A stretch of DNA of 64,000 nucleotides from Pontibacter akesuensis (GCF_001611675.1 NZ_CP014766.1:4154001-4218000); one strand, 5' to 3'; shown: positions 18,357 through 29,155, counted from the first letter of the stretch. The notes: generated from the letters alone by a model not told the origin. A program made the numbers and translations.

Positions 18357-21099
18357 CGAAGAGTTGAATAACGAAGAAGTAGAAAGAGAAGGCGAACTGG
18401 AAGTGGAGTTTACTGATGGGGAGGGGGAAACCATCCACAACGTAACGCCTGTGTCCGGCCTGTACGAAAACTGGTTCCTCGATTATGCTTCCTATGTGAT
18501 TCTGGAGCGAGCGGTGCCAGCCATTGAGGACGGACTGAAGCCGGTGCAGCGCCGCATCCTGCATGCCATGCGCGAGATGGACGACGGCCGCTTTAACAAG
18601 GTGGCTAACGTGATCGGGCAGACCATGCAGTACCACCCGCACGGCGACGCCTCTATTGGCGATGCCATGGTGAACCTAGGCCAGAAAGACCTGCTGATCG
18701 AAACCCAGGGTAACTGGGGGGATGCCCGCACCGGCGACAGCGCTGCGGCTTCCCGTTACATTGAGGCGCGCCTTTCGAAGTTTGCGCTGGATGTGGTGTT
18801 TAACCCACAGACCACACAGTGGCAGCTAAGCTACGACGGACGTAAAAACGAGCCGATTACCCTTCCGGTGAAGTTCCCGCTGTTGCTCGCGCAGGGTGTG
18901 GAAGGTATTGCCGTTGGCTTGTCTACCAAGATAATGCCGCACAACTTCAAGGAGCTGATCAAAGGTTCTATCGATGTGCTGAAAGGCCGCAGCACCAACC
19001 TGCTGCCCGATTTCCTGACCGGTGGTCAGGTGGATGTGACCAACTACAACGGCGGCCAGCGCGGCGGCAGAATCCGTGTGCGTGCCACCATCGAGAAGGT
19101 GGACAAGACGATGCTCATCATCCGTGACGTGCCTTACGGCATCACCACAACGGGTTTGATGGAGTCGATCGTAAAGGCCAGCGAGAACAATAAGATCAAG
19201 ATCAAGAAGGTGGTGGATAATACCGCCGCCAACGTGGAGATACAGGTGCACCTGCCACCTGGCGTATCGCCTGACCTGACCATGGATGCGCTTTACGCCT
19301 TCACGGACTGCGAAGTGGCCATCTCCCCGAACGCCTGTGTGATTATCAACGATAAGCCACACTTCCTGGACGTGAACGAGCTGCTGCGCATTTCTACCTT
19401 AAAAACGGTAGACCTGCTTAAGCGCGAGCTGGAGATTCGCAAGGCGGAACTGGAGGACAAGTGGCACTATTCATCCCTGGAGAAAATATTCATCGAGAAC
19501 CGCATTTACCGCGACATTGAGGAGTGCGAGACGTGGGAGGCGGTACTTAACGCGATAGATACGGGTCTGGACCCTTACAAGCACCTGCTGCGCCGCAACG
19601 TGACGGAGGAGGATATTGTGCGCCTGACTGAGATCAAGATCAAGCGCATCTCCAAGTTTGACTCCTTTAAAGCGGATGAGTATATCAACAAGCTGGAGGA
19701 GGAGATGGCTGAGGTAGACGATAACCTGGCCAACCTGATCCGCTACTCCATTTCATACTTCGAAGGATTGCTGAAGAAGTATGGGCAGGGCAAAGACCGC
19801 CGCACTCAGATCAAGACATTTGATGTGATTAATGCGCAGAACGTGGCTATTGCAAACCAAAAGCTGTACATGAACGCCAAGGATGGCTTTATCGGCACCG
19901 GCCTGCGCAAAGATGAGTTCGTGTGTGATTGCTCGGACATGGACGATATCATTGTGTTCCGAAAGGATGGCAAGTTTACCGTGACGAAAGTGGCGGAGAA
20001 GACCTTTGTAGGCAAAGACATCATCATGGCCGGCGTTTACAACAAGAACGACGAGCACATGGTGTATAATATGATCTACCTGGATGGCAAATCCGGCGTG
20101 TCTTATGCCAAGCGCTTTGCTGTGAAGTCCATCACACGTGAAAAGGAGTACGACCTTACAAAAGGAGAGAAAGGCTCTAAGGTACATTACCTCACCGCCA
20201 ATCCGAACTCTGAGTCAGAAGTGGTGAACATAACGCTGGCCCCAAATGCGCCGGCACGCATCAAGTCGTTTGACTATGACTTTGCCGAGTTGATGATCAA
20301 GGGCAAGGGCTCGAACGGTAACATCGTGACGAAGTACCCGGTGAAGAAGGTGGTGCAGAAGAGCCTGGGCGAGTCTACCCTGGGTGGTCGTGAGATCTAC
20401 TATGACGAGGTGATCGGAAGGCTGAATACCGAAGGGCGCGGCCGTTACCTGGGTTCTTTCAACACAGAGGATTCCATACTTGCCATTTATGAGGACGGCA
20501 CCTATGAGCTGACATCATTTGACCTGGCGAACCACTACACAGTAGAGAAGCTGAAAGTGCTGCAGAAGTTTGATCCAGAACTGGTGGTTTCCACTATATA
20601 CTACGAAGGGGAAAACAAGCTGTACTACGTGAAGCGTTTCAAAATAGAAACCACTACGATCGGCAAACGCTTCGCTTTCATTCCAGAAACGAAGAACTCT
20701 AAACTGGAAGCCGTGTCGACACATCCGGAACCGCTGGCAACGATCAAGTTCAAGCGAAGCCTGCGTGGCGAGCGTGAGACGGAGAAGCTGCTGCTTAATG
20801 AGTTTATTGATGTGAAGGGCTGGAAAGCGCTCGGTAACAAGCTGAACTACTTTAAGATTTATGAGGTGGAGGTGCCAAAGCTACAGGCAGCGGAGCAGCC
20901 GGGCGAGGACAAGCCAAAGGCGAAGAAGGCGGCCCGGAAGGAGCCGGTTACGCTGCCTTCGCAGCTGAAGGAACTAGCTGAGGAAGCAGCCAAAGCCAGC
21001 GGCAGCCAACATTCTGACGCCGAAAACGTAGTGGCTACTATAGGCGATAGCGATGAAAAAGAAGCGCTGAGGCGCAAAAAGCAACTGGATTTGTTCTAG
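18349..21099 (+). CDS. parC: DNA topoisomerase IV subunit A (GyrA/ParC type)
   Basis: The ATG at 18349 gives 916 residues and overlaps the end of parE by 8 nt; an in-frame TTG four codons upstream is less likely. The breakage-reunion domain has the quinolone-region motif [12 protein letters not shown] and the catalytic Tyr at about residue 137 in [11 protein letters not shown] coiled-coil tower follows, then a C-terminal beta-propeller (about 520-830) whose blades are irregular, as in ParC. The last 80 residues are Lys/Ala/Glu-rich and likely disordered. It forms the DNA-cutting half of the ParC2ParE2 enzyme. It is longer than the E. coli protein (752 residues), as is usual in Bacteroidota. 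Confidence 0.95.
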   Translation: MHNEELNNEEVEREGELEVEFTDGEGETIHNVTPVSGLYENWFLDYASYVILERAVPAIEDGLKPVQRRILHAMREMDDGRFNKVANVIGQTMQYHPHGDASIGDAMVNLGQKDLLIETQGNWGDARTGDSAAASRYIEARLSKFALDVVFNPQTTQWQLSYDGRKNEPITLPVKFPLLLAQGVEGIAVGLSTKIMPHNFKELIKGSIDVLKGRSTNLLPDFLTGGQVDVTNYNGGQRGGRIRVRATIEKVDKTMLIIRDVPYGITTTGLMESIVKASENNKIKIKKVVDNTAANVEIQVHLPPGVSPDLTMDALYAFTDCEVAISPNACVIINDKPHFLDVNELLRISTLKTVDLLKRELEIRKAELEDKWHYSSLEKIFIENRIYRDIEECETWEAVLNAIDTGLDPYKHLLRRNVTEEDIVRLTEIKIKRISKFDSFKADEYINKLEEEMAEVDDNLANLIRYSISYFEGLLKKYGQGKDRRTQIKTFDVINAQNVAIANQKLYMNAKDGFIGTGLRKDEFVCDCSDMDDIIVFRKDGKFTVTKVAEKTFVGKDIIMAGVYNKNDEHMVYNMIYLDGKSGVSYAKRFAVKSITREKEYDLTKGEKGSKVHYLTANPNSESEVVNITLAPNAPARIKSFDYDFAELMIKGKGSNGNIVTKYPVKKVVQKSLGESTLGGREIYYDEVIGRLNTEGRGRYLGSFNTEDSILAIYEDGTYELTSFDLANHYTVEKLKVLQKFDPELVVSTIYYEGENKLYYVKRFKIETTTIGKRFAFIPETKNSKLEAVSTHPEPLATIKFKRSLRGERETEKLLLNEFIDVKGWKALGNKLNYFKIYEVEVPKLQAAEQPGEDKPKAKKAARKEPVTLPSQLKELAEEAAKASGSQHSDAENVVATIGDSDEKEALRRKKQLDLF

Positions 21100-21163
21100 A
21101 AACTCTTTATAGCGCTTGCTAAAGTCTATCATTCCTTGTAGATTGTTGGGTAGGTGAGACCAA

Positions 21164-21952
21164 ATGAAGAGACTTTGTACATACATACTTGTTAGTTTTA
21201 TACTTTGTGCGGGTGCACCTGTTGCTGCTATGGCAAACGGTGGGGCTGCATCGGGTAAAGAACTAATGCAGCGTGCAGAGGAACTTCTGAACAGCTATCA
21301 GGACAGCGAGGCGCTGCAACTTTATGAGCAGGTGCTGGCGGAGTCACCTAAAAATTACGAAGCCCTGTGCAAAGCGAGCTTTCTACATTGCCGTATCGGA
21401 GAGCGTTACCCGGATGAAACAAGCCGAATGAGGCATTTTTTGAAAGCAAAGGAGTATGCCATGGTGGCGTACGAACTGCAGCCAACAGATGCCGAAGCCA
21501 ATTATGTCATGGCTTTGTCTTTGGGTAGTGAAGCGATGGCGTCCAGCGCCAGAATCCGCTTGCAGGGCATAAACCAGATCAAGTCCTTCGTGGATGCCGC
21601 TTTGGTTGACAACCCGAAGCATGCAGGAGCCTGGCACATTTTGGGGCGCTGGTATTTCAAGATGGCAAACCTGAATTTTGCAGAGAAGGCAGCTTCGAGC
21701 ATGTTCTTTGGCGGGATTTGTGGCGAGGCTACGAACGAAAAAGCGGCGCATGCCATTGAGCAAGCCATTTTGTATAACCCGCGTAACATTCGGTATTACT
21801 ATGATCTGGCTTTTGTGTATGAAGAAATGAAAAATACGAGTGCCTGTATCAGCACCTTGCGAAAGGCGCTGACCGTAACCTCTGAAACGAAGGAGGAACT
21901 GGAATTAAGCAGGCGATGCAATATCATGCTGCAGGGAAAGCTAAAAAGCTAA
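21164..21952 (+). CDS. Exported TPR protein, RMDN-like
   Basis: A 262-residue protein with a signal peptide (about residues 1-24). A helical repeat domain follows, in which the segment GAWHILGRWYFKMANL followed by the SMFFGG stretch resembles the tetratricopeptide fold of the regulator-of-microtubule-dynamics (RMDN/FAM82) family. Bacterial members are probably periplasmic and their function is unknown. It follows parC by 64 nt on the same strand and may be co-transcribed, but it is closed by its own terminator. The TPR call is firm; the RMDN similarity is from memory of the motif. Confidence 0.75.
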   Translation: MKRLCTYILVSFILCAGAPVAAMANGGAASGKELMQRAEELLNSYQDSEALQLYEQVLAESPKNYEALCKASFLHCRIGERYPDETSRMRHFLKAKEYAMVAYELQPTDAEANYVMALSLGSEAMASSARIRLQGINQIKSFVDAALVDNPKHAGAWHILGRWYFKMANLNFAEKAASSMFFGGICGEATNEKAAHAIEQAILYNPRNIRYYYDLAFVYEEMKNTSACISTLRKALTVTSETKEELELSRRCNIMLQGKLKS

Positions 21953-21973
21953 TCTGCACATTTTACCACCGGA

Positions 21974-22001
21974 AAGCCTGCCTCTAAAACGAAGCAGGCT
22001 T
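21974..22001 (+). terminator. Intrinsic terminator after the RMDN-like gene
   Basis: An 8-bp stem AAGCCTGC/GCAGGCTT with a 12-nt loop, followed by TTTTTG. Confidence 0.85.
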
Positions 22002-22109
22002 TTTTGTTTGCCCTCGGGCAGCAGGAGAGTGTACCTATTTGGGCAAATTATCTTAATTTAGCGCTGGCAAGTATAAACGGGCTTAGGCGCAGTAAATAAA
22101 CCGTGGAGG

Positions 22110-23180
22110 ATGCGTAATTTCAGATTGTTACTGTTGGCTGTAGCTGTTGCGGTAGGCTCCTGTACGGAGGATGAGGGTGACCGGGAGCAGATGGTAAACC
22201 TGCAGGAGGTGAAAGATGACCCTGCCGTTCAGCTAACAAACCTGAATGCAGCCATTGAACGTTCGCGACGGGATGGAAGTCTGTATGCCCGCCGGGCCGT
22301 GGCGCTGCTGCGCACAGGAAAGCTGGAACAGGCATTGGAAGATGCAGAGCAGGCCGTACAGTTTACCAAGAACGACCCCTACGCCATGTTTGTAAAGGCG
22401 CAGGCCCTACGGGCGCTCGGAAGGCAGGAGGAGGCATTGCCACTGGCGCTGCAGGCTGAGCGAAACGCTTACCAGACCTCTTCGCTCTATGTGCTGTTAG
22501 GGGAACTATACTTACAGCGGAAGGAGTATGAGCAGGCCAGGCGTTACCTCCAGAAGGCGCAGGAATTGGCCCCGACCGATGAGTTTGCGTTTTATTACAA
22601 AGGCCGGGTGCAGGAGGCAACGGGAGATACCGCTAATGCCATGAATAATTACCGGCTGGCACTTCAGCAGTCGTCGGGGTTTATGGAGCCGCAGCGGGAG
22701 TTGGCGGCTATACTTGTAAGCAGGGGAGACTATGCTGAGGCAAAGCCATACTTATTTAAAGCACAAAGGCTTGCCGCAAAAGATTATAAGCTTTTATATA
22801 ACCAGGGCTTGGTATACGAGGCAGAGCAAAAGCAGGACAGCGCCATGTGGGCCTTCAACAAAGCACTAAGTATAAACGACACACTCTCTGGGGCACATTA
22901 CAGGTTAGGCTTCTACCAGCACAAGCTTGGGAACAACGAAGAAGCATTGGCGCACCTGTTAAAAGCCTATAGCAAGTATAAAAACAAGCCGGAGTATCTG
23001 ACCAAGCTGGCCAGCGCCTACGAACGTACCGGACGGACGAGGGATGCCTTGACCACCTACCAACGTTTGGTGGCTGTAGAGCCCCGTTATACTTACGGAT
23101 ACCAGGCTATTGCCCGATTGAAATATAGATTAGCAAAACCAACACCTGATAGTGCAGCCGTACGCCTACAGGAATATTAG
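22110..23180 (+). CDS. Tetratricopeptide repeat lipoprotein
   Basis: A 356-residue lipoprotein: the hydrophobic N-terminus ends in the lipobox VGSC with Cys18. From about residue 40 to the C-terminus it consists of roughly nine TPR units, recognisable by repeated A..L...G....A...... spacing (for example ALRALGRQEEALPLALQA and HYRLGFYQHKLGNNEEALAH). TPR lipoproteins act as scaffolds at the membrane; the partner is not evident. It is 14 nt upstream of thrS and probably in the same transcript. Several CAAGTATA-type motifs occur inside its coding sequence. Confidence 0.88.
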   Translation: MRNFRLLLLAVAVAVGSCTEDEGDREQMVNLQEVKDDPAVQLTNLNAAIERSRRDGSLYARRAVALLRTGKLEQALEDAEQAVQFTKNDPYAMFVKAQALRALGRQEEALPLALQAERNAYQTSSLYVLLGELYLQRKEYEQARRYLQKAQELAPTDEFAFYYKGRVQEATGDTANAMNNYRLALQQSSGFMEPQRELAAILVSRGDYAEAKPYLFKAQRLAAKDYKLLYNQGLVYEAEQKQDSAMWAFNKALSINDTLSGAHYRLGFYQHKLGNNEEALAHLLKAYSKYKNKPEYLTKLASAYERTGRTRDALTTYQRLVAVEPRYTYGYQAIARLKYRLAKPTPDSAAVRLQEY

Positions 23181-23194
23181 AAAGATAAACCACT

Positions 23195-25132
23195 ATGATC
23201 AACATCACACTGCCAGATGGCTCTGTGCGCCAGTACCAGGAAGGCGTAACAAGCTTTGAGATTGCCCAGAGCATAAGCGAGGGCCTAGCCCGTAATGTGC
23301 TTGCCGCCAAAGTTAACGGCTCCGTTTGGGACTCTAATCGGCCTATAACCGAGGATGCCCAGGTGCAGCTGCTCACCTGGAACGATGACGAAGGGAAAAA
23401 CGCGTTCTGGCATTCTTCTGCTCACTTACTGGCCGAGGCACTCGAAGACCTGTATCCGGACGTGAAGTTTGGTATTGGCCCTCCGGTGGAGAATGGCTTT
23501 TACTACGATGTGGACCTAGGGGAGCACCACCTGTCGCAGGAAGATATTGCCAAATTGGAGCAGAAAATGCTGGAGCTGGCACGGCAGAAGAATGAGTTCA
23601 AACGCAGCGAGGTGTCCAAGGCAGAAGCCATCGATTACTTCACGAAGAAAGGCGACGAGTATAAACTCGACCTGATAAAGGACCTGGAGGATGGTTCCAT
23701 CACTTTTTATGAGCAAGGCAAGTTCGTAGACCTTTGCCGCGGACCGCACATCCCAAATACAAGTTTTATCAAGGCTGCCAAGATTATGAACATTGCCGGC
23801 GCTTATTGGCGTGGTGATGAAAACAACAAGCAGCTGACGCGAATTTACGGCGTAACCTTCCCGAAGCAGAAAGACCTGACTGAGCACCTGGAGCGCCTCG
23901 AAGAAGCCAAGAAGCGCGACCACCGCAAGCTTGGTAAGGAACTGGAGCTGTTTGCCTTCTCCGAGAAGGTTGGCATGGGCTTGCCGCTTTGGTTGCCGAA
24001 AGGCACCTTGCTGCGCGAGCGCCTGGAGCAGTTCATGCGGAAAGCCCAAATGCGTGCGGGCTACCAGCCGGTGGTGACGCCACACATTGGCAGCAAGGAA
24101 CTGTACGTAACCTCAGGCCATTACGAGAAGTACGGGGCAGATTCCTTCCAACCTATCAAAACGCCAAACGAGGGCGAGGAGTTCTTCCTGAAGCCGATGA
24201 ACTGCCCGCACCACTGCGAGATCTACAAAGTGCGCCCGCGCTCTTACAAGGAGCTGCCGGTGCGTCTGGCTGAGTTTGGTACGGTGTACCGCTACGAGCA
24301 AAGCGGCGAGCTGCATGGCTTGACGCGCGTGCGAGGCTTTACACAGGATGATGCTCACATTTTCTGTCGCCCGGATCAGGTGAAGGAAGAGTTTACCAAG
24401 GTAATCGACCTGGTGCTGTACGTGTTTAAGGCACTTGGCTTTGAAGATTACACAGCCCAGATCTCCCTGCGCGACCCGGAAAACAAAGCCAAGTACATTG
24501 GCGGCGATGAGGCATGGGATAAAGCTGAGACTGCCATTATAGAGGCTGCTGCAGAGAAAGGCCTGCGCACTGTAACCGAATTGGGAGAGGCTGCGTTTTA
24601 CGGACCTAAGCTGGACTTTATGGTGAAGGATGCCCTTGGCCGCAAGTGGCAGCTCGGAACCATTCAGGTGGATTATCAGTTGCCTGAGCGCTTCCAGTTG
24701 GAGTATATCGGCGCAGACAACGCCAAGCACCGTCCGGTAATGATTCACCGGGCACCATTTGGTTCGCTTGAGCGTTTCGTGGCGGTGCTGATTGAGCACT
24801 GTGGCGGCAATTTCCCGCTGTGGCTAAGCCCTGAGCAATATGCCATACTTCCTATTTCAGAGAAGTACCACGATTTTGCCCAGCAGGTGTACGAAGCGCT
24901 GCAACTGGAGGATATCCGTGGCTCAGTAGACAACCGTGATGAAAAGATCGGCCGCAAGATTCGTGATGCAGAGGTGCGTAAAGTGCCTTACATGCTGATT
25001 GTGGGGGAGAAGGAGCAGGAAAACGGGGCTGTTTCCGTGCGAAAGCACGGCGAGGGAGACCTTGGCTCAATGACTGTGGAGGAATTTAAAACCCTCTTTC
25101 AAGGCAAAGTCGCCGAAATGCTGAACAAATAA
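23195..25132 (+). CDS. thrS: Threonyl-tRNA synthetase
   Basis: A 645-residue class II aminoacyl-tRNA synthetase. It has an N-terminal TGS domain (about 1-62), then the editing domain with the metal motif [11 protein letters not shown] near residue 70. The catalytic core shows the zinc-site segment [10 protein letters not shown], motif 2 around [11 protein letters not shown] and motif 3 [16 protein letters not shown]. An anticodon-binding domain ends the protein. It charges tRNA-Thr and edits Ser-tRNA-Thr. It heads the conserved thrS-infC-rpmI-rplT cluster. No T-box or tRNA-like leader is visible, since the upstream gene ends only 14 nt before the start. Confidence 0.98.
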   Translation: MINITLPDGSVRQYQEGVTSFEIAQSISEGLARNVLAAKVNGSVWDSNRPITEDAQVQLLTWNDDEGKNAFWHSSAHLLAEALEDLYPDVKFGIGPPVENGFYYDVDLGEHHLSQEDIAKLEQKMLELARQKNEFKRSEVSKAEAIDYFTKKGDEYKLDLIKDLEDGSITFYEQGKFVDLCRGPHIPNTSFIKAAKIMNIAGAYWRGDENNKQLTRIYGVTFPKQKDLTEHLERLEEAKKRDHRKLGKELELFAFSEKVGMGLPLWLPKGTLLRERLEQFMRKAQMRAGYQPVVTPHIGSKELYVTSGHYEKYGADSFQPIKTPNEGEEFFLKPMNCPHHCEIYKVRPRSYKELPVRLAEFGTVYRYEQSGELHGLTRVRGFTQDDAHIFCRPDQVKEEFTKVIDLVLYVFKALGFEDYTAQISLRDPENKAKYIGGDEAWDKAETAIIEAAAEKGLRTVTELGEAAFYGPKLDFMVKDALGRKWQLGTIQVDYQLPERFQLEYIGADNAKHRPVMIHRAPFGSLERFVAVLIEHCGGNFPLWLSPEQYAILPISEKYHDFAQQVYEALQLEDIRGSVDNRDEKIGRKIRDAEVRKVPYMLIVGEKEQENGAVSVRKHGEGDLGSMTVEEFKTLFQGKVAEMLNK

Positions 25133-25197
25133 GGAAAGTAATTTTCTTTTTGATATAAAAAGTGCGATATTCGCAACTTAATTGTAGAATTTAAACT

Positions 25198-25215
25198 AAG
25201 GAGGCACAAACTATA
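25198..25215 (+). promoter_or_regulatory. Strong Shine-Dalgarno deciding an AUA start of infC
   Basis: AAGGAGG at 25198-25204 is followed after 8 nt by ATA at 25213. No ATG, GTG or TTG sits at a usable distance. The downstream frame encodes the conserved N-terminus of IF3. A rare start codon is the known basis of infC autoregulation in E. coli (AUU). Confidence 0.8.
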
Positions 25216-25773
25216 GCTACTACTAACAGGCGCTACATCCCACGCGGAAAGGTGGAAGAGCCATACAAAGTCAACGAAAAAATAACTGCCCGAGAAATCA
25301 GGCTGGTAGGTGACAATGTTGAGCAAGGGGTATACTCAACCAGAGATGCTCAAAAAATAGCCAATGAGCAAAATCTTGACCTCGTTGAGATTTCGCCAAC
25401 TGCTACTCCACCAGTTTGCCGTGTCATCGACTACTCGAAGTTTAAATACGAGCAGAAGAAGAAGACCAGGGAGTTAAAGGCCAAACAGCAAAAGGTAGTG
25501 ATCAAGGAGATTCGCTTTGGTCCTAACACCGATGACCATGACTTTGAGTTCAAGCTCAAGCATGCCAAAGGTTTCCTTGAAAGTGGCTATAAGATTAAGT
25601 CTTATGTGCACTTTGTGGGTAGATCAATCGTGTTTAAAGAACGCGGTGAGATCCTTTTGCTGAAGTTTGCCCAGGCACTGGAGGATTTAGCGAAGGTTGA
25701 GCAATTGCCCAAGCTGGAAGGGAAACGCATGTTCCTGATCCTGTCACCAAAGAATGCTCCTGTAAAGAAGTAA
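25213..25773 (+). CDS. infC: Translation initiation factor IF-3, AUA start
   Basis: A 186-residue protein if begun at ATA 25213 (reading [19 protein letters not shown]...). A GTG start at 25252 would remove the first 13 residues, including the conserved basic NRRYIPRG segment. The N-terminal domain ([16 protein letters not shown] ... [25 protein letters not shown]) and the C-terminal domain ([21 protein letters not shown] ... KVKAYVHF-like strand) are those of IF3. IF3 binds the 30S subunit and rejects non-standard start codons. A rare start codon on its own mRNA lets it repress itself. It lies within the thrS-infC-rpmI-rplT operon. Confidence 0.93.
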   Translation: MATTNRRYIPRGKVEEPYKVNEKITAREIRLVGDNVEQGVYSTRDAQKIANEQNLDLVEISPTATPPVCRVIDYSKFKYEQKKKTRELKAKQQKVVIKEIRFGPNTDDHDFEFKLKHAKGFLESGYKIKSYVHFVGRSIVFKERGEILLLKFAQALEDLAKVEQLPKLEGKRMFLILSPKNAPVKK

Positions 25774-25796
25774 TTTGTTTAATTAATTTAATACTC

Positions 25797-25991
25797 ATGC
25801 CAAAAGTAAAAACCAAATCTGGTGCAAAGAAGCGTTTTTCTTTGACAGGTACTGGCAAAATCAAGCGCAAGCACGCTTACAAAAGCCACATCCTTACAAA
25901 GAAGACCACAAAGCAGAAGCGTAATTTGACGCACATTGGCCTAGTTAGCAAAGCTGACGAAAGCAACGTTAAATTCATGCTTAAAATCTAA
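25797..25991 (+). CDS. rpmI: 50S ribosomal protein L35
   Basis: A 64-residue very basic protein with the L35 pattern [14 protein letters not shown], the [17 protein letters not shown] segment and a C-terminal helix. It is a structural protein of the large ribosomal subunit. It lies 23 nt after infC and 99 nt before rplT in the standard order. The length is normal for the family. Confidence 0.97.
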   Translation: MPKVKTKSGAKKRFSLTGTGKIKRKHAYKSHILTKKTTKQKRNLTHIGLVSKADESNVKFMLKI

Positions 25992-26090
25992 TTCTGCGAT
26001 AGAATTAGGAAAGGTTAATTATTAGTACGAACCCGGTGCCTGGTCTTTAAAAGATTATTTAGAATCACCAGTTGCCAAAACTCTTAAGAA

Positions 26091-26435
26091 ATGCCAAGAT
26101 CAGTCAATGTCGTAGCAGCACGACACAGAAGAAAGAAAATAATGAAAATGGCCAAAGGTTACTTTGGCCGTCGCAAGAACGTTTGGACTGTTGCGAAAAA
26201 TGCGGTAGAAAAAGGCTTAGTTTACGCCTACCGTGATAGAAAAGCCAAGAAGAGAGACTTCAGAGCCCTGTGGATTCAGCGTATTAACGCCGGTGCACGT
26301 GAGCATGGACTGTCTTACTCTGCCTTGATGGGTGCCCTGAAGAAGGCTAACATCGACCTGAACCGCAAAGTACTTGCTGACCTGGCGATGAACCACCCAG
26401 AGGCTTTCAAAAGCATCGTTGATAAGGTAAAGTAG
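26091..26435 (+). CDS. rplT: 50S ribosomal protein L20
   Basis: A 114-residue basic protein with the L20 signature [14 protein letters not shown], the long N-terminal basic helix and the globular C-terminus [25 protein letters not shown]. It binds 23S rRNA early in 50S assembly. In several bacteria L20 represses its own operon by binding the rpmI leader. The 99-nt rpmI-rplT gap could carry such a site, but none was identified. It is the last gene of the operon, closed by a strong terminator. Confidence 0.98.
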   Translation: MPRSVNVVAARHRRKKIMKMAKGYFGRRKNVWTVAKNAVEKGLVYAYRDRKAKKRDFRALWIQRINAGAREHGLSYSALMGALKKANIDLNRKVLADLAMNHPEAFKSIVDKVK

Positions 26436-26459
26436 TTTACCTTTAAATATAGTACAGAA

Positions 26460-26481
26460 GGGCTTAGCAACTGCTAAGCCC
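26460..26481 (+). terminator. Terminator of the thrS-rplT operon
   Basis: A perfect 9-bp stem GGGCTTAGC/GCTAAGCCC with a 4-nt loop, followed by T6. Confidence 0.92.
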
Positions 26482-26626
26482 TTTTTTGTTTAAGGCGATT
26501 TTCAGAGAGACTTTTATTTCTTCTTTTTTGACGCTGTACAGCAGCACGTTGTAAGCATATGTGGCAGATACGTTAAACAAAATCTTCAGCAGCTGGTTTT
26601 GCAGGTATTCAATGCAAATCAGTTAC

Positions 26627-27640
26627 ATGAAAAATAAAACCATATTACTGGCGAGCCGGCCGAAAGGCTTGCCCACTAAAGAGAACTTTCGTTTCGAGGA
26701 ATCAGAAGTGCCCGCACTGCAGGACGGAGAGGTGCTGCTAAAAGCGCTATATGTCTCTGTGGACCCATACATGCGTGGGCGCATGAGCGATGCCAAATCA
26801 TATGTGCCGCCTTTCGAGGTGGGGCAGCCGGTTTCCGGGGGCGTTGTGGCCGAAGTGGAGGAAAGTAAAAACAACAGCCTGGCGAAAGGAGCCGTGGTGC
26901 TGGGCAATTTGCCGTGGCAGCAGTATAGCGTACACAACGGCCATGGCTTAACCAGAATAAATCCGGACGTGGCTCCGCTTAGTTATCATCTTGGCATTTT
27001 AGGAATGCCCGGACTCACAGCATACTTTGGCCTGCTCACCATCTGTGATCCCAAAGCAGGAGAAACAGTCGTGGTGTCCGGTGCAGCCGGCGCGGTTGGG
27101 ACCGTAGTGGGGCAGCTCGCCAAACTTAAAGGCTGCCGCGTAGTGGGCGTGGCCGGATCTGACGAAAAAGTAGCTTACCTGAAAGAGCAACTTGGCTTTG
27201 ATGAAGCCATTAACTACAAAACGACAGCCAACATAAACGAAGCCATTGCCAGTGCCTGCCCCGATGGAGTTGACGTATACTTCGACAACGTTGGCGGAGA
27301 GATTTCTGATGCCGTGTACTTCTGCATCAACAAGCACGCCCGCATTTCCGTTTGCGGCCAGATCTCCTACTACAACAATACCAGACCGGCCACAGGACTG
27401 CGCGTAGAGCCTATCCTGCTCACTAAAAGCGCCCTCATGAAAGGCTTTATCGTGAGTGATTATGCGAGTGAGTTCGAGCAGGCCGCCAGAGAGCTTGCAG
27501 GTTGGGTAAAAAACGGAAAACTGCAGTACCAGGAGACAATCACTGTGGGTTTTGATCAGATTCCGCAGGCGTTTCTGGGGCTATTTGCAGGAGAGAACAC
27601 CGGAAAGCAACTGGTAATGGTAGCTGAACGCTCAGCTTAG
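26627..27640 (+). CDS. NADP-dependent MDR-family oxidoreductase (PTGR/CurA-like)
   Basis: From the ATG at 26627 the protein is 337 residues (MKNKTILLASRPKG...); a GTG 22 codons earlier gives an unusual extension and is not preferred. It is a zinc-independent medium-chain dehydrogenase/reductase. The N-terminal GroES-like half has VDPYMRGRM. The Rossmann half has the dinucleotide motif GAAGAVGTVVGQLAKLKGC and the segment DVYFDNVGGEI typical of leukotriene B4 dehydrogenase / NADPH:2-alkenal reductase enzymes. The likely reaction is reduction of alpha,beta-unsaturated aldehydes or ketones, a detoxification role. It lies 74 nt upstream of an aldehyde-reducing dehydrogenase on the same strand, so the two may form a carbonyl-detoxification pair. 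Confidence 0.9.
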   Translation: MKNKTILLASRPKGLPTKENFRFEESEVPALQDGEVLLKALYVSVDPYMRGRMSDAKSYVPPFEVGQPVSGGVVAEVEESKNNSLAKGAVVLGNLPWQQYSVHNGHGLTRINPDVAPLSYHLGILGMPGLTAYFGLLTICDPKAGETVVVSGAAGAVGTVVGQLAKLKGCRVVGVAGSDEKVAYLKEQLGFDEAINYKTTANINEAIASACPDGVDVYFDNVGGEISDAVYFCINKHARISVCGQISYYNNTRPATGLRVEPILLTKSALMKGFIVSDYASEFEQAARELAGWVKNGKLQYQETITVGFDQIPQAFLGLFAGENTGKQLVMVAERSA

Positions 27641-27714
27641 CAAGTATAACAGTATAAGCCAAAGGCAAGTATAGCAGAAACAGCAAGCATCGCTTTAATA
27701 AATTACTTTTAAGA

Positions 27715-28872
27715 ATGAATAGTTTCACATTTTATAACCCGGTAAAAATCCTTTTCGGGAAAGGCCAGATTAGCAGTATTAGCAAAGAGATACCGGCTGG
27801 TGCGCGCATCATGCTCACCTACGGCGGGGGCAGTATCAAGAAGAACGGCGTGTATGAGCAGGTAATGGAGGCACTGCGGGGGTTTGAGGTGCTCGAGTTC
27901 AGCGGCATCGAACCAAACCCGCACTACGAAACGCTGATGCAGGCGGTGGACATTGCCAAGCGCCATCAAATAGACTTCTTCTTAGCTGTAGGCGGTGGTT
28001 CTGTGATAGATGGCACCAAGTTCATTGTGGCTGCAATGGAGTATGAGGGAGTAGACCCATGGGATATACTTGCAAAGCGCGAGCCGGTGAAGAAAGCGGC
28101 TCCCTTTGGCACCGTGCTTACTTTGCCTGCCACAGGGTCTGAAATGAACTCCGGTTCTGTGATTACACGTGTCTCAACCAAGGAAAAACTATCATTCGGT
28201 GGCGCCTATACCTTTCCAAAGTTCTCGGTACTGGACCCGGAGACAACGTTTACGCTGCCTTTGCGCCAGATCAGCAACGGCATTGTAGATGCTTTCACGC
28301 ACGTGTTAGAGCAATACCTGACATACCCTGTAAATGCACCGCTGCAGGATCGCTTTGCAGAAGCAATTCTGCTCACACTGAAAGAGGAGGGGCCCAAGGC
28401 AATCCAGAACCCGAAAGATTACGATACCATGGCAAACTTCATGTGGTGCGCCACGATGGCACTGAACGGTGTGATTCGGACCGGGGTGCCTACGGATTGG
28501 GCCACCCACTACATTGCGCATGAACTCACGGCGCTGCACGGCATTGACCATGCACGTACGCTGGCTATTGTGTTTCCTTCGCTGATGCGGTACAAAAGTG
28601 AGACAAAAAAGGAGAAGCTGTTGCAGTACGGAAGACGCGTATGGGGTGTAGACGCAGGCACAGAGGATGAATGCATCGAAGCCACTATTCAGGCTACCAT
28701 CGCTTTTTTTGAATCGCTGGACATTCCGACCAGGTTATCTGATTACGAAGTTGGGCAGGACACCATTGACCATATTGTTAAGCGCTTTGAGGAGCGCGGT
28801 GTGAAGAACCTGGGAGAGCGCGCAGACATTCAAATTCCGGACGTGAAGGAAATCCTAACTATGAGTTTATAA
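27715..28872 (+). CDS. Iron-containing alcohol dehydrogenase (YqhD-like aldehyde reductase)
   Basis: A 385-residue group III alcohol dehydrogenase. The cofactor-binding stretch TYGGGSIKKNGVY and the GGGSVIDGTK motif fit the NADPH-dependent YqhD/butanol dehydrogenase branch. Metal ligands are visible as Asp and His in GIVDAFTHVLEQY and as two His in ALHGIDHARTLAIVFP. YqhD-type enzymes reduce short-chain aldehydes, including lipid-peroxidation products, to alcohols. Together with the upstream reductase this suggests an aldehyde-defence pair. The downstream intrinsic terminator closes the unit. Confidence 0.93.
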   Translation: MNSFTFYNPVKILFGKGQISSISKEIPAGARIMLTYGGGSIKKNGVYEQVMEALRGFEVLEFSGIEPNPHYETLMQAVDIAKRHQIDFFLAVGGGSVIDGTKFIVAAMEYEGVDPWDILAKREPVKKAAPFGTVLTLPATGSEMNSGSVITRVSTKEKLSFGGAYTFPKFSVLDPETTFTLPLRQISNGIVDAFTHVLEQYLTYPVNAPLQDRFAEAILLTLKEEGPKAIQNPKDYDTMANFMWCATMALNGVIRTGVPTDWATHYIAHELTALHGIDHARTLAIVFPSLMRYKSETKKEKLLQYGRRVWGVDAGTEDECIEATIQATIAFFESLDIPTRLSDYEVGQDTIDHIVKRFEERGVKNLGERADIQIPDVKEILTMSL

Positions 28873-28887
28873 TAGTTACGGCACAAT

Positions 28888-28914
28888 AGGCCTTGCAAAG
28901 TTAATGCAAGGCCT
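28888..28914 (+). terminator. Intrinsic terminator after the YqhD-like gene
   Basis: A perfect 10-bp stem AGGCCTTGCA/TGCAAGGCCT with a 7-nt loop, followed by TTTT. Confidence 0.9.
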
Positions 28915-29059
28915 TTTTATGAGTTGAATTAGCGCTAGAACAAACGAAAGTTTATCTGAATATAGCAGCAGGAATATTCGTAATAAATACGGAAGTTAAA
29001 TAAGTAGAATTCTGCCAACCATGCGTTAACTTTATCGTTAAGTACAGAAGGCTATCTTG

Positions 29060-29155
29060 ATGGCTTTAAGCACAATAAACGCACGATTTACTATGGACGA
29101 TTTAGTTAGAACAGGAAAATGGATTATGTCGGGTTTGTTTGAGTTAATCCGATGA
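29060..29155 (+). CDS. Possible micro-protein (20 or 31 aa)
   Basis: An ORF from ATG 29060 (31 aa) or the internal ATG 29093 (20 aa) ends at TGA. The shorter form reads MDDLVRTGKWIMSGLFELIR, an amphipathic segment with acidic start and basic end. A terminator lies 76 nt downstream. There is no homology that I recognise and no Shine-Dalgarno. It is given only because it would explain the orphan terminator. Confidence 0.22.
   Translation: MALSTINARFTMDDLVRTGKWIMSGLFELIR

Noticed and set aside
24113..24799. 228-codon minus-strand ORF opposite thrS
   Set aside because: Fully antisense to thrS, with no recognisable domain.
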